The notes below the pieces were generated by a model that was given only the letters and a program-made list of their open reading frames with translations, was not told where the DNA came from and did not search any database. A stretch of 7,958 nt of DNA from NCBI GenBank assembly GCA_019242435.1, contig JAFAVN010000108.1, positions 1 through 7,958 on the forward strand. The letters run 5' to 3'. Origin of the DNA: Verrucomicrobiota bacterium (GTDB lineage: Bacteria; Verrucomicrobiota; Verrucomicrobiia; Chthoniobacterales; JAFAMB01). Positions 1 through 6,657 of the stretch are shown in pieces (positions within the stretch are counted from its first letter, which is position 1; the number at the start of each line of letters is the position of its first letter). Made by a program: the position numbers and the translations under genes.

Positions 1-14
1 TAATCCGATTCGAC
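1..14 (+). repeat. 14-base direct repeat, left copy
   Basis: TAATCCGATTCGAC at the left edge recurs exactly at 7929-7942. The left copy is inside the histidine kinase frame, where it encodes I-R-F-D before G-K-K-F, a normal sequence between propeller blades. The other copy is not in an open frame. Confidence 0.4.
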
Positions 15-2864
15 GGAAAAAAGTTCGCGGTGGGGAAGGATATCCAGGCCAATATCGAACTGCCGCTTGACGTTTATTCCTTACTCCTGGGTGCTTCCGG
101 CGAACTGTGGATCAGCTCTTGGAAAGCCATGTACTGCCGGATGCCAAATGGTGAGTTTAAACGGTTCGGGAATACGGAAGGGGTACCGGCCGACCCGCTG
201 GAACCTCTGTTCCTGGACAAAGAGGGAATACTATGGGTTGGCACCGAAAACTATGGATTGCTATGTTTCAAGCAAGACCGGTTTTCGACCTACCCGGGGT
301 CTTTGGAGTTGGCCCGGCATCAGGTCTATGCATTCTGTGAAACCGACGACGGCGCCGTTTGGGTTGCCACCGCATCTGGGGTGTACCGAATTGATAGGAA
401 ATCCAGTGAGATACGCAGACTTTCCAAGATCGACGGCCTACCGGCGGATGATGTCTATGGGCTGAGCCTCGACCAACAAGGGCGGCTCTGGGCAGGGACC
501 GGGCGAGGTCTAGCTCGGCTTGAGAATGGGATCTTTCAACCGGTTCCCAACGACCTTGGCAGACTCCCCATCCAGGTCCTTATGACCGACTCGCATGGCA
601 TGATTTGGGCGAGTATCACCGGTGGCGGTTTGTGGCGGATTGAACCGGACACCGGACAGGTCAGTCAATTGCCGGCAGAAAGCGGACGTCCTTTACCAAA
701 CATCGAGCAGATCTACGAGGATCGGGAAGGTAATATCTGGCTGGCAACCAGCGAAGGCCTTGAACGGCTTTCAGATGTCAAATTCATTACCTTCACCACA
801 CGCGACGGGCTCCCTAGTGACAACGTCGGCACTGTTGCACCCGGCAGCGCGGGGCGGATCTGGATCGGGACAAGCGGCGGTCTCGCCTGCCTTACCAATG
901 GGAAAATTGAACGCATACCGCTGGGCTCAAAGGACGAACCGGTTCCTCAAATGGAAGTGACTTCTTTGTATGAGGACCCGCAGGAAGTGCTCTGGTTTGG
1001 TACTAGGGATGGTTGGCTGCACCGGTTGATGAATGGCGAGGATGAGCGGGTAGCGGAGCTAAATCGAGAGGGCGGTCCGGGCTACGCTATGGGAATATGC
1101 GGTAAACGTGCAGGCGACCTCGTGGTCGGTACGGCCGGTGCCGGTCTCCAAGTGTTCCGCAATGGTCAACTGGTAAGAACGTTTAATGTTGAGGACGGCT
1201 TGCGGAATCGCTCGATTTTCTCCCTGGCAATCGATCAGCAAGAAACGGTCTGGGCGGGCGAAACCCCCGGCCTGGACGCGCTTCGCGGCTCGAAGATCAG
1301 CGTTCCAGGCGAGAACGCCGAAATGCTTTCCAAAACTACTATCCTTTCGACCTATTTCGATCCGGATGGGACGGTTTGGGCCGGTGGAGTAACCGGGCTT
1401 TTCCGATTGAAGGAGGGAAAGTGGGCCCCGGTCGCATTTCGACCGGACGAACGAGTACTCGCACCAGAATTCTATTGTCTCCTGGAGGATGATAAAGGGA
1501 ATCTCTGGTCCAGCGGTTCTCGCGGAATCTTCTGTGTTTCGAAGCACGCATTGAACGACTTTTTCGATGGAAAACGCTCTCCGGTTAGTTGCCGGGCTTT
1601 CGGCAAAGCGGATGGCTTAAAATCCGCCGACTGTAGTAACGTCTACTTTCCTGCGGGTTGCCGATCAGCAGACGGCCGGCTTTGGTTCGGCACCATTGCC
1701 GGACTCGCTGTAATTGACCCTGATCATATAAAATTCAATTCGCAGGCGCCCCCGGTGCAAATTGAACAAGTCGTCGTCGACCTGACCCACATCTTCCCAA
1801 TCAGGCCGGGCCACGCCGGCGTCCAGCTTGGTCCCGGCGCCCATCACTTGGAATTCGACTACGCAGGATTGAGTTTTACCGCTCCTGAGAAGGTTCGATT
1901 CAAGTATAGACTAGACGGCTTTGATAAAGATTGGATCGATGCAGGAACGAGCGCAGAAGCCTACTACACTAATCTTGCTCCCGGCACCTACCGGTTCAGG
2001 GTCATTGCTTCTAACAATGACGGTTTGTGGGTACCCGAACAAGCTGCTGCGACCACCACCATCATTGTGCAGCCCCATTTTTATCAAACGAATTGGTTTT
2101 CCGTTTTGTGTGCCGGTGCGGTTGTCTTGGCTATCTGGCTTCTTTGGCGGTGGCGTCTTCAACAGATCCTGCAGGAACGCACCCGACTGGCACGCGAATT
2201 ACACGACACCGTGGCACGAGGCACCGTTGGACTCGTCTGGCGACTTGAAGAAGCCAAGAGTCTCGCCAAAAAGATGCATTTTGATCCGGTTCTCGCCAAC
2301 CTTGACGAAGTGGCGAGGTTGGCGCGAGAGAACTTAAAGGAGACGCGCCGCGCCATGCGTGCGTTGCGCGCGGGGGTACTGGACACCGACCTGTCCTTGC
2401 CATCCGCCTTAGAAGCGGTTTTGACCCGAACGGCGACTGGTTCCCAGCTGTGTCCCCAAATCAAAGTCTCCGGAGCACCATACCCAATCGGGTCTGCTTG
2501 GGAGCAAGCTCTTGTAAGAATTACCCAGGAATCTCTCACTAACACGCTGAAATACGCGCAGGCGCACCAGTTTAAAGCAGAATTGCACTACTCCCCCGGT
2601 GAGCTTCGACTTCAACTCAGCGATGATGGAATTGGGTTTAATTACAAGCCAGGTGGCGGTTCCAGTTCCACTAAGACGGTTCCGGACGAAAGCGAGACAT
2701 CCGGTGGGCTCGGTCTTCTGGGAATTGAGGAACGGTGCCGGCACCTTGGTGGCAGGATTCGGATAGCAAGCAGCCCGGGCAGCGGCACAATTATTGAAGT
2801 GGTAGTCCCGCGCCGGCCCCAAATCTGGAGATGGCTCGCGGCGGTGACAAGCTGGTTCCGCTAA
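3..2864 (+). CDS. Two-component-propeller sensor histidine kinase (5' end outside window)
   Basis: Sensor kinase that should bind a ligand in the periplasm and autophosphorylate a cytoplasmic histidine. The frame is open to the left edge, so the GTG at 30 is probably internal; residues below count from it. At least 13 propeller repeats of the type G-x-L-W-x-G-T-x-x-G-L are visible up to about residue 560, one short of the usual 14 (two seven-bladed propellers). A Y_Y_Y domain follows (about 590-680), then one membrane helix (about 688-709). The HisKA_3 box is ARELHDTVARG with the phospho-acceptor His725. The HATPase_c domain shows the N box (Glu834, Asn838), G1 box DDGIGF (865-870) and a glycine-rich G2 region (about 891-907). 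No receiver or DNA-binding domain is fused, unlike hybrid versions in Bacteroidota, and no response regulator gene lies next to it here. The partner regulator may be upstream of the window or elsewhere. Domain assignment is secure; the ligand is unknown. Confidence 0.95.
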   Translation: MRFDGKKFAVGKDIQANIELPLDVYSLLLGASGELWISSWKAMYCRMPNGEFKRFGNTEGVPADPLEPLFLDKEGILWVGTENYGLLCFKQDRFSTYPGSLELARHQVYAFCETDDGAVWVATASGVYRIDRKSSEIRRLSKIDGLPADDVYGLSLDQQGRLWAGTGRGLARLENGIFQPVPNDLGRLPIQVLMTDSHGMIWASITGGGLWRIEPDTGQVSQLPAESGRPLPNIEQIYEDREGNIWLATSEGLERLSDVKFITFTTRDGLPSDNVGTVAPGSAGRIWIGTSGGLACLTNGKIERIPLGSKDEPVPQMEVTSLYEDPQEVLWFGTRDGWLHRLMNGEDERVAELNREGGPGYAMGICGKRAGDLVVGTAGAGLQVFRNGQLVRTFNVEDGLRNRSIFSLAIDQQETVWAGETPGLDALRGSKISVPGENAEMLSKTTILSTYFDPDGTVWAGGVTGLFRLKEGKWAPVAFRPDERVLAPEFYCLLEDDKGNLWSSGSRGIFCVSKHALNDFFDGKRSPVSCRAFGKADGLKSADCSNVYFPAGCRSADGRLWFGTIAGLAVIDPDHIKFNSQAPPVQIEQVVVDLTHIFPIRPGHAGVQLGPGAHHLEFDYAGLSFTAPEKVRFKYRLDGFDKDWIDAGTSAEAYYTNLAPGTYRFRVIASNNDGLWVPEQAAATTTIIVQPHFYQTNWFSVLCAGAVVLAIWLLWRWRLQQILQERTRLARELHDTVARGTVGLVWRLEEAKSLAKKMHFDPVLANLDEVARLARENLKETRRAMRALRAGVLDTDLSLPSALEAVLTRTATGSQLCPQIKVSGAPYPIGSAWEQALVRITQESLTNTLKYAQAHQFKAELHYSPGELRLQLSDDGIGFNYKPGGGSSSTKTVPDESETSGGLGLLGIEERCRHLGGRIRIASSPGSGTIIEVVVPRRPQIWRWLAAVTSWFR

Positions 2865-2920
2865 GAGCACGAGTGGAGTTTTTCATCCAGAATTGTCAAA
2901 CGTCGTTGGGCAACTAACAT
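2861..2920 (-). other. Candidate 19-codon micro-ORF with a strong ribosome binding site
   Basis: An ATG at 2920 is preceded by AAGGAG (2929-2934) at an ideal 8-base spacing, but the frame runs only 19 codons before a TAG at 2861-2863, which overlaps the histidine kinase stop codon. The peptide has no recognisable motif. It may be a leader peptide, the stub of a gene lost by deletion, or chance. It lies about 40 bases beyond repeat copy A on the same strand, an arrangement similar to copy B before the TIM-barrel gene. No function is proposed. Confidence 0.15.
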
Positions 2921-2962
2921 CGGTGGCACTCCTTACAATCTTTTTTGGTGCGCATAGGAGTC

Positions 2963-3076
2963 GCCTATCAACTCGGCAGCCCCCACATCGCCTAAGACGG
3001 GAACATACTGCCCAGGACGAGAGCGTATTGGCGAGTGACAGGAGGTATGCCGCCCTCCCTCTTTCGAGGGAGTAAT
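2963..3076. repeat. Intergenic structured repeat, copy A
   Basis: This stretch aligns with copy B at 4244-4357 at about 72% identity over about 109 aligned positions with two single-base gaps (hand count), in the same orientation and offset by about 1281 bases. The best conserved blocks are CACATCG followed by C(C/T)TAAGAC, the segment around CGAGAG, ACAGG, and a terminal hairpin. That hairpin is a perfect 7-base-pair stem, CTCCCTC (3055-3061) against GAGGGAG (3066-3072), with a TTTC loop. A separate small hairpin, ATAGG/CCTAT (2954-2968), sits at the other edge and is not shared with copy B. I recognise no known RNA family or insertion-sequence end. Confidence 0.7.
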
Positions 3077-3079
3077 CGG

Positions 3080-3292
3080 CTAGCTCAGCCCCCTTCGCCG
3101 GCCAAGCACGAATAACCCGTTATGGAAGTGAAATCCCTGACGAATGAAGATAAAAATCGTACAAGCAAGCGCCAGCGGCACCGGCCAAACCAGCAACCAA
3201 AACAGTGGTTGTTCACTTTGGGCGGCGGTCAATACGCCAAATAATGCACTTACACAGCTGCCGGCCCAAATGCAGGATTCAAATCTGCTCAT
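3080..3292 (-). CDS. Probable small two-helix membrane protein, unknown function
   Basis: A 70-residue ORF whose ATG at 3292 lies inside the last codons of the TIM-barrel gene (14-base overlap in another frame), the arrangement expected for translational coupling. Two hydrophobic stretches are visible: about residues 8-25 (around IWAGSCVSALFGVLTAA) and about 31-50 (around FWLLVWPVPLALACTIFIFI). A positively charged tail follows, with RRR near the C-terminus. Both helices in so short a frame, plus placement right after a co-directional gene, favour a real inner-membrane protein. Against it, no clear Shine-Dalgarno is seen, and I recognise no family. A longer version from ATG 3364 would overlap the TIM barrel by 86 bases and adds only basic, low-information sequence, so I prefer the shorter start. 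The stop is followed within 10 bases by the terminal hairpin of repeat copy A. Confidence 0.45.
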   Translation of the reverse strand: MSRFESCIWAGSCVSALFGVLTAAQSEQPLFWLLVWPVPLALACTIFIFIRQGFHFHNGLFVLGRRRGLS

Positions 3293-4232
3293 TATACAAA
3301 AATGCACCGGTCGACGGTTGCATACTCCATGCCTTGATCCGGTCCAATGCCTTATCGACCTCATTTAACCGTTCGTGCAAAAATGAGAGTGAGGCCGGTA
3401 TCTGTTCTTCATTCAGGCCGTGCAGAATGAGCGGCACCTCTGCCGGAGTCAGCCTTTCCAGCTCGTAGAGATAGTGATGGTAATCAATGATACCCGTGCC
3501 GGCAGCGACATGTTGGTATAGGTTTTCACACTTATGCTGCGCCGGCGGCCAGACCTCAGGGTTGGCGAGATCCTGGCAATGAGCAATGGCCACGAAATCG
3601 TCCAAGACTGATAGTGCGTCTGTAATTACATAGCCATCTCTCCGGGGATCTGCCGGAGGTCGATAAAGATTTGCCGGGTCAAAAACTATTCTGAGTCGAT
3701 CCGATCCGAGTTCCGAGATCAACCGGACTGCGCTCTTCGCATCACTAACTACATTAGCAACCTCCGGCTCAATCCCGAGATAGACGTTGTGGATTCTGGC
3801 GATGTTGACCGCTTGCTGCATCGCATCGACCATGTCTTGCCACGCCTCAAAAGTTTGGTTGTCCGGGTGATAGGCCCACATGTCCCGCTGGTCGCGCGTG
3901 CCGCTGCACAATGTTAGCAGATCAGTCCCGAGCACCTTGGCGCCTTCCGCTAGCAGTTCCAAGCGTCGAAAATTATCCGCCAGACGCGATCGATTTTCAT
4001 CGAGCAGGTTGAACGTGGCGGATAGAGCGACAATCTCGACGCCAGCGCTCCGGGCAACTCGGCTAGTTCTTCGCCAAAGAGCCTTGTCAATAGTATCGGG
4101 CAAACTTGGAATGCCAAGACAAGCTGCGTTGAACTGGACGCAATTGAGGCCGAAGTCGGCTATAGCATCGAAGAGCTCTTCCGGTGTGGACCGCGAGAAG
4201 TGCTTAGCAAAAACGCCGATCTTAGCATGCAT
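3279..4232 (-). CDS. Sugar phosphate isomerase/epimerase-like TIM barrel protein
   Basis: 317 residues, a normal length for the xylose-isomerase-like TIM-barrel (AP_endonuc_2) superfamily, whose members isomerise or epimerise sugars and inositol derivatives, or act as dehydratases, with a divalent metal. The barrel order is visible. An N-terminal strand (KIGVFAK) leads to CSGTRD (109-114), then GIEPE with metal-ligand candidate Glu155, FDPANL with Asp185, AHCQD with His218, GTGIIDY with Asp250, and a final strand LILHGLNEE that should carry the last acidic ligand (Glu275 or Glu276). This is the superfamily's usual metal-site pattern. No signal peptide is seen, so it is cytoplasmic. I chose ATG 4232; a GTG directly before it (4235) is possible, and the ribosome site is weak. 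The gene starts 12 bases beyond repeat copy B and is 190 bases from the hydrolase gene, so it may have its own leader. Substrate is not deducible. Confidence 0.85.
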   Translation of the reverse strand: MHAKIGVFAKHFSRSTPEELFDAIADFGLNCVQFNAACLGIPSLPDTIDKALWRRTSRVARSAGVEIVALSATFNLLDENRSRLADNFRRLELLAEGAKVLGTDLLTLCSGTRDQRDMWAYHPDNQTFEAWQDMVDAMQQAVNIARIHNVYLGIEPEVANVVSDAKSAVRLISELGSDRLRIVFDPANLYRPPADPRRDGYVITDALSVLDDFVAIAHCQDLANPEVWPPAQHKCENLYQHVAAGTGIIDYHHYLYELERLTPAEVPLILHGLNEEQIPASLSFLHERLNEVDKALDRIKAWSMQPSTGAFLYNEQI

Positions 4233-4243
4233 CACTTATTCTT

Positions 4244-4357
4244 GTTTATCGGCTCGGACCTCACCACATCGCTTAAGACAGGAAAATAACTGTCTTGGGC
4301 GAGAGAGTACTTATCGGGCAACAGGACGTGTCCCCTCCTCCCTCATTAGAGGTAGTC
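4244..4357. repeat. Intergenic structured repeat, copy B
   Basis: Second copy of the repeat at 2963-3076, filling most of the gap between the hydrolase and TIM-barrel genes. It contains a long hairpin: TCGCTTAAGACAG (4269-4281) against CTGTCTTGGGCGA (4290-4302) around an 8-base loop. All 13 positions pair if two G-U wobbles are allowed when read as + strand RNA; read as - strand RNA those two become A-C mismatches. Copy A can make 9-10 of the 13 pairs. The terminal hairpin, CTCCCTC (4338-4344) against GAGGTAG (4349-4355), has one mismatch. GGACGTGTCC (4324-4333) is a further palindrome. Its edge lies 12 bases before the TIM-barrel start codon, so on the - strand it would be part of that gene's 5' leader. 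Confidence 0.7.
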
Positions 4358-4369
4358 TCCAGTTTCGGT

Positions 4370-4390
4370 GAGCGACTCTGAAAGTCTCTC
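4370..4390. other. Inverted repeat after the hydrolase gene
   Basis: GAGCGACT (4370-4377) pairs with AGTCTCTC (4383-4390) at 7 of 8 positions around a 5-base loop. It lies about 30 bases past the hydrolase stop codon on the - strand. No run of U follows on either strand, so it is not a canonical intrinsic terminator. It may stabilise the 3' end of the upstream message or be part of the neighbouring repeat structure. Confidence 0.35.
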
Positions 4391-4422
4391 TCGCGCCCTA
4401 TTAAATATCGCCAGGATATTGG

Positions 4423-5223
4423 TCAGCCCAGCCACTCGATTAGCAGCTGGTTCAGCCGGTCCGGTGCATCCAGGGGGATCCAGTGGCTAGCTCCATCGAT
4501 CTGCTCGTAGCGCCAAGGTCCTTTCACGAAGCGATCCGACTTCTTCATGCGTTCGCCGTCGACGTAATGGTCATTTGTGGACCAAATGCCGAGCGTCGGA
4601 GCTTCCACCGGCGGAAGGTTCGGGACTAACCCCGGCAAACGGGGCGCGAGATTCGCGCGGTACCAATTTAGCGATGCCGTTAGAGCACCTGGCCGTGACA
4701 GATCCGAGATGTAGCGATCGATATCACCGTTACCTCGGGTCAGCTCCCGGAGCAGTGCCCAGTTGTCGTGCCGTAGCCAAGCCTCCGCGATCCCCTCAAA
4801 TTGGAAGAACAGCTGGTACCAGGCCATTTCCTGCTGCCGCAGTGTACGCGGCGCAAGCGGATGCGGCACGGAGAGAACGACGAGCTTATGAACGCGATCC
4901 GGATGAGCCGCGGCCATGAACCAGGCAACGGCGGCTCCCCAATCGTGGCCAATCATGTCCGCTTTGTCGATACCAAGCGCGTCAAGAATACCTACCACAT
5001 CGCTGAGTGCGTTCTGCAGCGAATACGCGGCCACTCCTTCTGGACGATCGGAACGTCCCAGGCCGCGCAGGTCCGGCGCGATTGCGCGGAAACCGTTCTT
5101 GACCAGAAACTGAATCTGCTTGCGCCAAAGATCTGCGGAGTCCGGCCACCCGTGCAGTAGGAGCACCGGCCTACCACTGCCAAGATCGTCCACGTGTAGT
5201 GAAATGCCGTTAATCTGCAACAT
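4423..5223 (-). CDS. Alpha/beta hydrolase, probable epoxide hydrolase
   Basis: 266-residue cytoplasmic alpha/beta-hydrolase. HGWPD (24-28) provides the oxyanion-hole loop, DLRGLGRSDRP (51-61) is the usual second motif, and the nucleophile elbow is GHDWG with Asp94. An Asp nucleophile is typical of epoxide hydrolases and haloalkane dehalogenases rather than serine esterases. Asp218 (in WSTNDHY) and His247 (in GASHWIPLDAP) complete the triad. The cap has Tyr136 (WYQLFFQ) and Tyr188 (NWYRANL), where epoxide hydrolases carry the two ring-opening tyrosines; this favours epoxide hydrolase over dehalogenase. The expected reaction is water addition to an epoxide, giving a diol. I placed the start at ATG 5223, not the upstream ATG at 5310, because GAGGAG stands 5 bases before it and homology begins at LQINGISLHV. 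The gene follows the flavoprotein stop by 16 bases, so the two are very likely co-translated and may act in sequence. Confidence 0.9.
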   Translation of the reverse strand: MLQINGISLHVDDLGSGRPVLLLHGWPDSADLWRKQIQFLVKNGFRAIAPDLRGLGRSDRPEGVAAYSLQNALSDVVGILDALGIDKADMIGHDWGAAVAWFMAAAHPDRVHKLVVLSVPHPLAPRTLRQQEMAWYQLFFQFEGIAEAWLRHDNWALLRELTRGNGDIDRYISDLSRPGALTASLNWYRANLAPRLPGLVPNLPPVEAPTLGIWSTNDHYVDGERMKKSDRFVKGPWRYEQIDGASHWIPLDAPDRLNQLLIEWLG

Positions 5224-5228
5224 TTTGT

Positions 5229-5234
5229 CTCCTC
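5229..5234 (-). promoter_or_regulatory. Ribosome binding site fixing the hydrolase start
   Basis: GAGGAG on the - strand, 5 bases before ATG 5223, within the 16-base gap after the flavoprotein stop. It supports the shorter start and removes the need for the 87-base overlap that the longer ORF would imply. Confidence 0.7.
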
Positions 5235-5239
5235 GCTCT

Positions 5240-6652
5240 CTATGCCAACATGCCGAGCAACTCCTGACGAGACGGCCCGGGCGGGAGCACTGCCTCGTGG
5301 CTGCCGGCAACCTCCAAGATGCGGTCGACCATTCCCGGCCGTGCCATGACCTCGTGCGGCAAGGCGAGCAGTGACCTCAACTCGACGCCGGCTCGAAACA
5401 GGTCGGCGTCGTACATCATCGCAACGGACAACGCCTTGCCGGTCTGGGCACGCGGGTCTGCCGGCTGGTCCGGTTCCGGCCGGCCCTCGATAATCGCGTT
5501 AATCCCAGCGAGCCGCCTCCGATCGATTTCAATCGTATCCCGGTACCACGGCGCTACTCGGGCCTCGGTCATGCAGTCATGTGAAAGGGCGAGTGCAAGC
5601 GGGTTAGCCAGCTGTTGTTGTACGACCTCCACCGTGCCGGCTGCATGCATGAGGCCCATAGTGATCCCGCGCCCCAGCGATGGATTCGTGCAAGCCCACG
5701 AGTCGCCTACGCTGATGATCCCTGTGGCTACCGGAGCGCCGTCCTGGACGAAACGCCGGTAACGATCGATGGTGCCGGCCATTGAAACAACGTCTGTGAT
5801 CGGCTCTCCATCGAGCCAATGCGCGTGCAGCGGACATGCGGCGATGAGAGCACCCCAGTACTTAGGGTTGCGGAGATTCTTCAGCACCGGGTCACCCGAA
5901 GAGATGACTACGGTCACAGACCAGGTGCCAGCGTCGCCGGGGAGAATGAGCAGCGAGAACGAATGGAAGTAAGTCTGGACGAGCGAGCGATAGGCCGGCA
6001 TTACCCCGGTCCCAGAGCGAAAGAACCGCGTGTAGTAAATGAATCCCGAGTCCTCGGCTTCCTCGATCGGACGGCGAGCTCCGATGGCTTCGAGCCAGTT
6101 CGGCAGTTTCGAAGCCCGCCCCATGGCGTCGATGACGAGATCGGCAGAAAGGTCTTCCCCATCTAAGGTGCGTACGCCGGTTATGTGCGGGATTCCGTTC
6201 GCAGCCGATCTACCCGTCAGTAAGCCTGCGACGGAGGCGCCGCGACGGACGGAGATGAGCTTTTCGGCAACACTTGCAACCGCGTATTCGATCGTGGGGC
6301 GGCGACCCGTGATGGTTATGAACCGTTCATCGCCTTCGCGCGGCATGCGATCGGTGATGGACGGAGGCATAGTCGCAAGCCCGTCGAACGTTATGCAGCC
6401 GGCGCGGAGCAGCGCCTCCTTCACGTCTGGTAGATGGGATTCGAGAAGAGGGCTTACAGGCGGATGAAGGTAGTGCGGTTGGCGGAACTGAGCGACCCCG
6501 CGTCTACCCCAGGCGTGCCATGCTTCCTCCGGCGAGCCGGGAAGCGGCTGGCTGTCGCGTTCCAAAACGGTCACGGAATGCCCTTGCCGCGCCAGCATCA
6601 TCGCCGTCGAAAGCCCGACAACGCCGCCTCCTAGTATCAGGATTGTAGACAT
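5240..6652 (-). CDS. FAD-dependent monooxygenase-like oxidoreductase
   Basis: 470-residue flavoprotein of the p-hydroxybenzoate-hydroxylase/squalene-epoxidase type. The N-terminus has the ADP-binding Rossmann motif GGGVVG (8-13) with Glu31 ending the second strand (VTVLERD). R117-P-T-I-E lies where these enzymes carry their conserved R-x-x-L-E. DLVIDAMGR (171-179) is the mid-protein pyridine-nucleotide/FAD motif. GDSWACTNPSLGRG (316-329) is the second FAD motif, with Asp317 expected to contact the ribityl chain. It lacks the common GDAAH form and instead matches the W-A-C-T-N-P-S variant I associate with a less characterised bacterial subgroup. The family typically uses NAD(P)H and O2 to hydroxylate or epoxidise a substrate; some relatives are reductases or halogenases. 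No signal peptide or C-terminal membrane anchor is seen. It starts 5 bases after the cupin stop with no Shine-Dalgarno of its own, so translation is probably coupled. The next gene, a probable epoxide hydrolase, makes epoxidation plausible but unproven. Confidence 0.9.
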   Translation of the reverse strand: MSTILILGGGVVGLSTAMMLARQGHSVTVLERDSQPLPGSPEEAWHAWGRRGVAQFRQPHYLHPPVSPLLESHLPDVKEALLRAGCITFDGLATMPPSITDRMPREGDERFITITGRRPTIEYAVASVAEKLISVRRGASVAGLLTGRSAANGIPHITGVRTLDGEDLSADLVIDAMGRASKLPNWLEAIGARRPIEEAEDSGFIYYTRFFRSGTGVMPAYRSLVQTYFHSFSLLILPGDAGTWSVTVVISSGDPVLKNLRNPKYWGALIAACPLHAHWLDGEPITDVVSMAGTIDRYRRFVQDGAPVATGIISVGDSWACTNPSLGRGITMGLMHAAGTVEVVQQQLANPLALALSHDCMTEARVAPWYRDTIEIDRRRLAGINAIIEGRPEPDQPADPRAQTGKALSVAMMYDADLFRAGVELRSLLALPHEVMARPGMVDRILEVAGSHEAVLPPGPSRQELLGMLA

Positions 6653-6657
6653 TTTAG

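Noticed and set aside
30..32. GTG at 30 as the true start of the histidine kinase
   Set aside because: The frame stays open to the window edge and the upstream codons (I-R-F-D-G-K-K-F) look like propeller sequence; signal peptide and first blade are missing, so the start is outside.
1911..2870. Several - strand ORFs antisense to the histidine kinase
   Set aside because: They cover the strongly conserved kinase core and have no domain-like sequence, so they are shadows.
2875..2945. Terminator for the histidine kinase at the T-runs near 2880 and 2940
   Set aside because: No inverted repeat precedes either T-run on the + strand.
3055..3072. Intrinsic terminator from the CTCCCTC/GAGGGAG hairpin
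   Set aside because: The stem is perfect but neither strand has a T-run after it, so it is not a canonical terminator.
2893..3075. 60-codon + strand ORF after the histidine kinase
   Set aside because: It starts with TTG without a ribosome site and is mostly made of repeat copy A; its similarity to the + strand frame through copy B comes from the DNA repeat, not from a protein family.
2963..4357. Integron gene cassette with attC sites around the TIM-barrel gene
   Set aside because: Two related, potentially structured repeats around one gene suggested a cassette, but neither copy has the GTTRRRY / RYYYAAC core pair, and no integrase is visible.
5224..5310. 29-residue N-terminal extension of the hydrolase
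   Set aside because: It would overlap the flavoprotein gene, has no family-like sequence, and a good ribosome site supports ATG 5223.
5604..5837. Arg/His-rich - strand ORF inside the flavoprotein gene
   Set aside because: Out-of-frame shadow of the flavoprotein with low-complexity composition.
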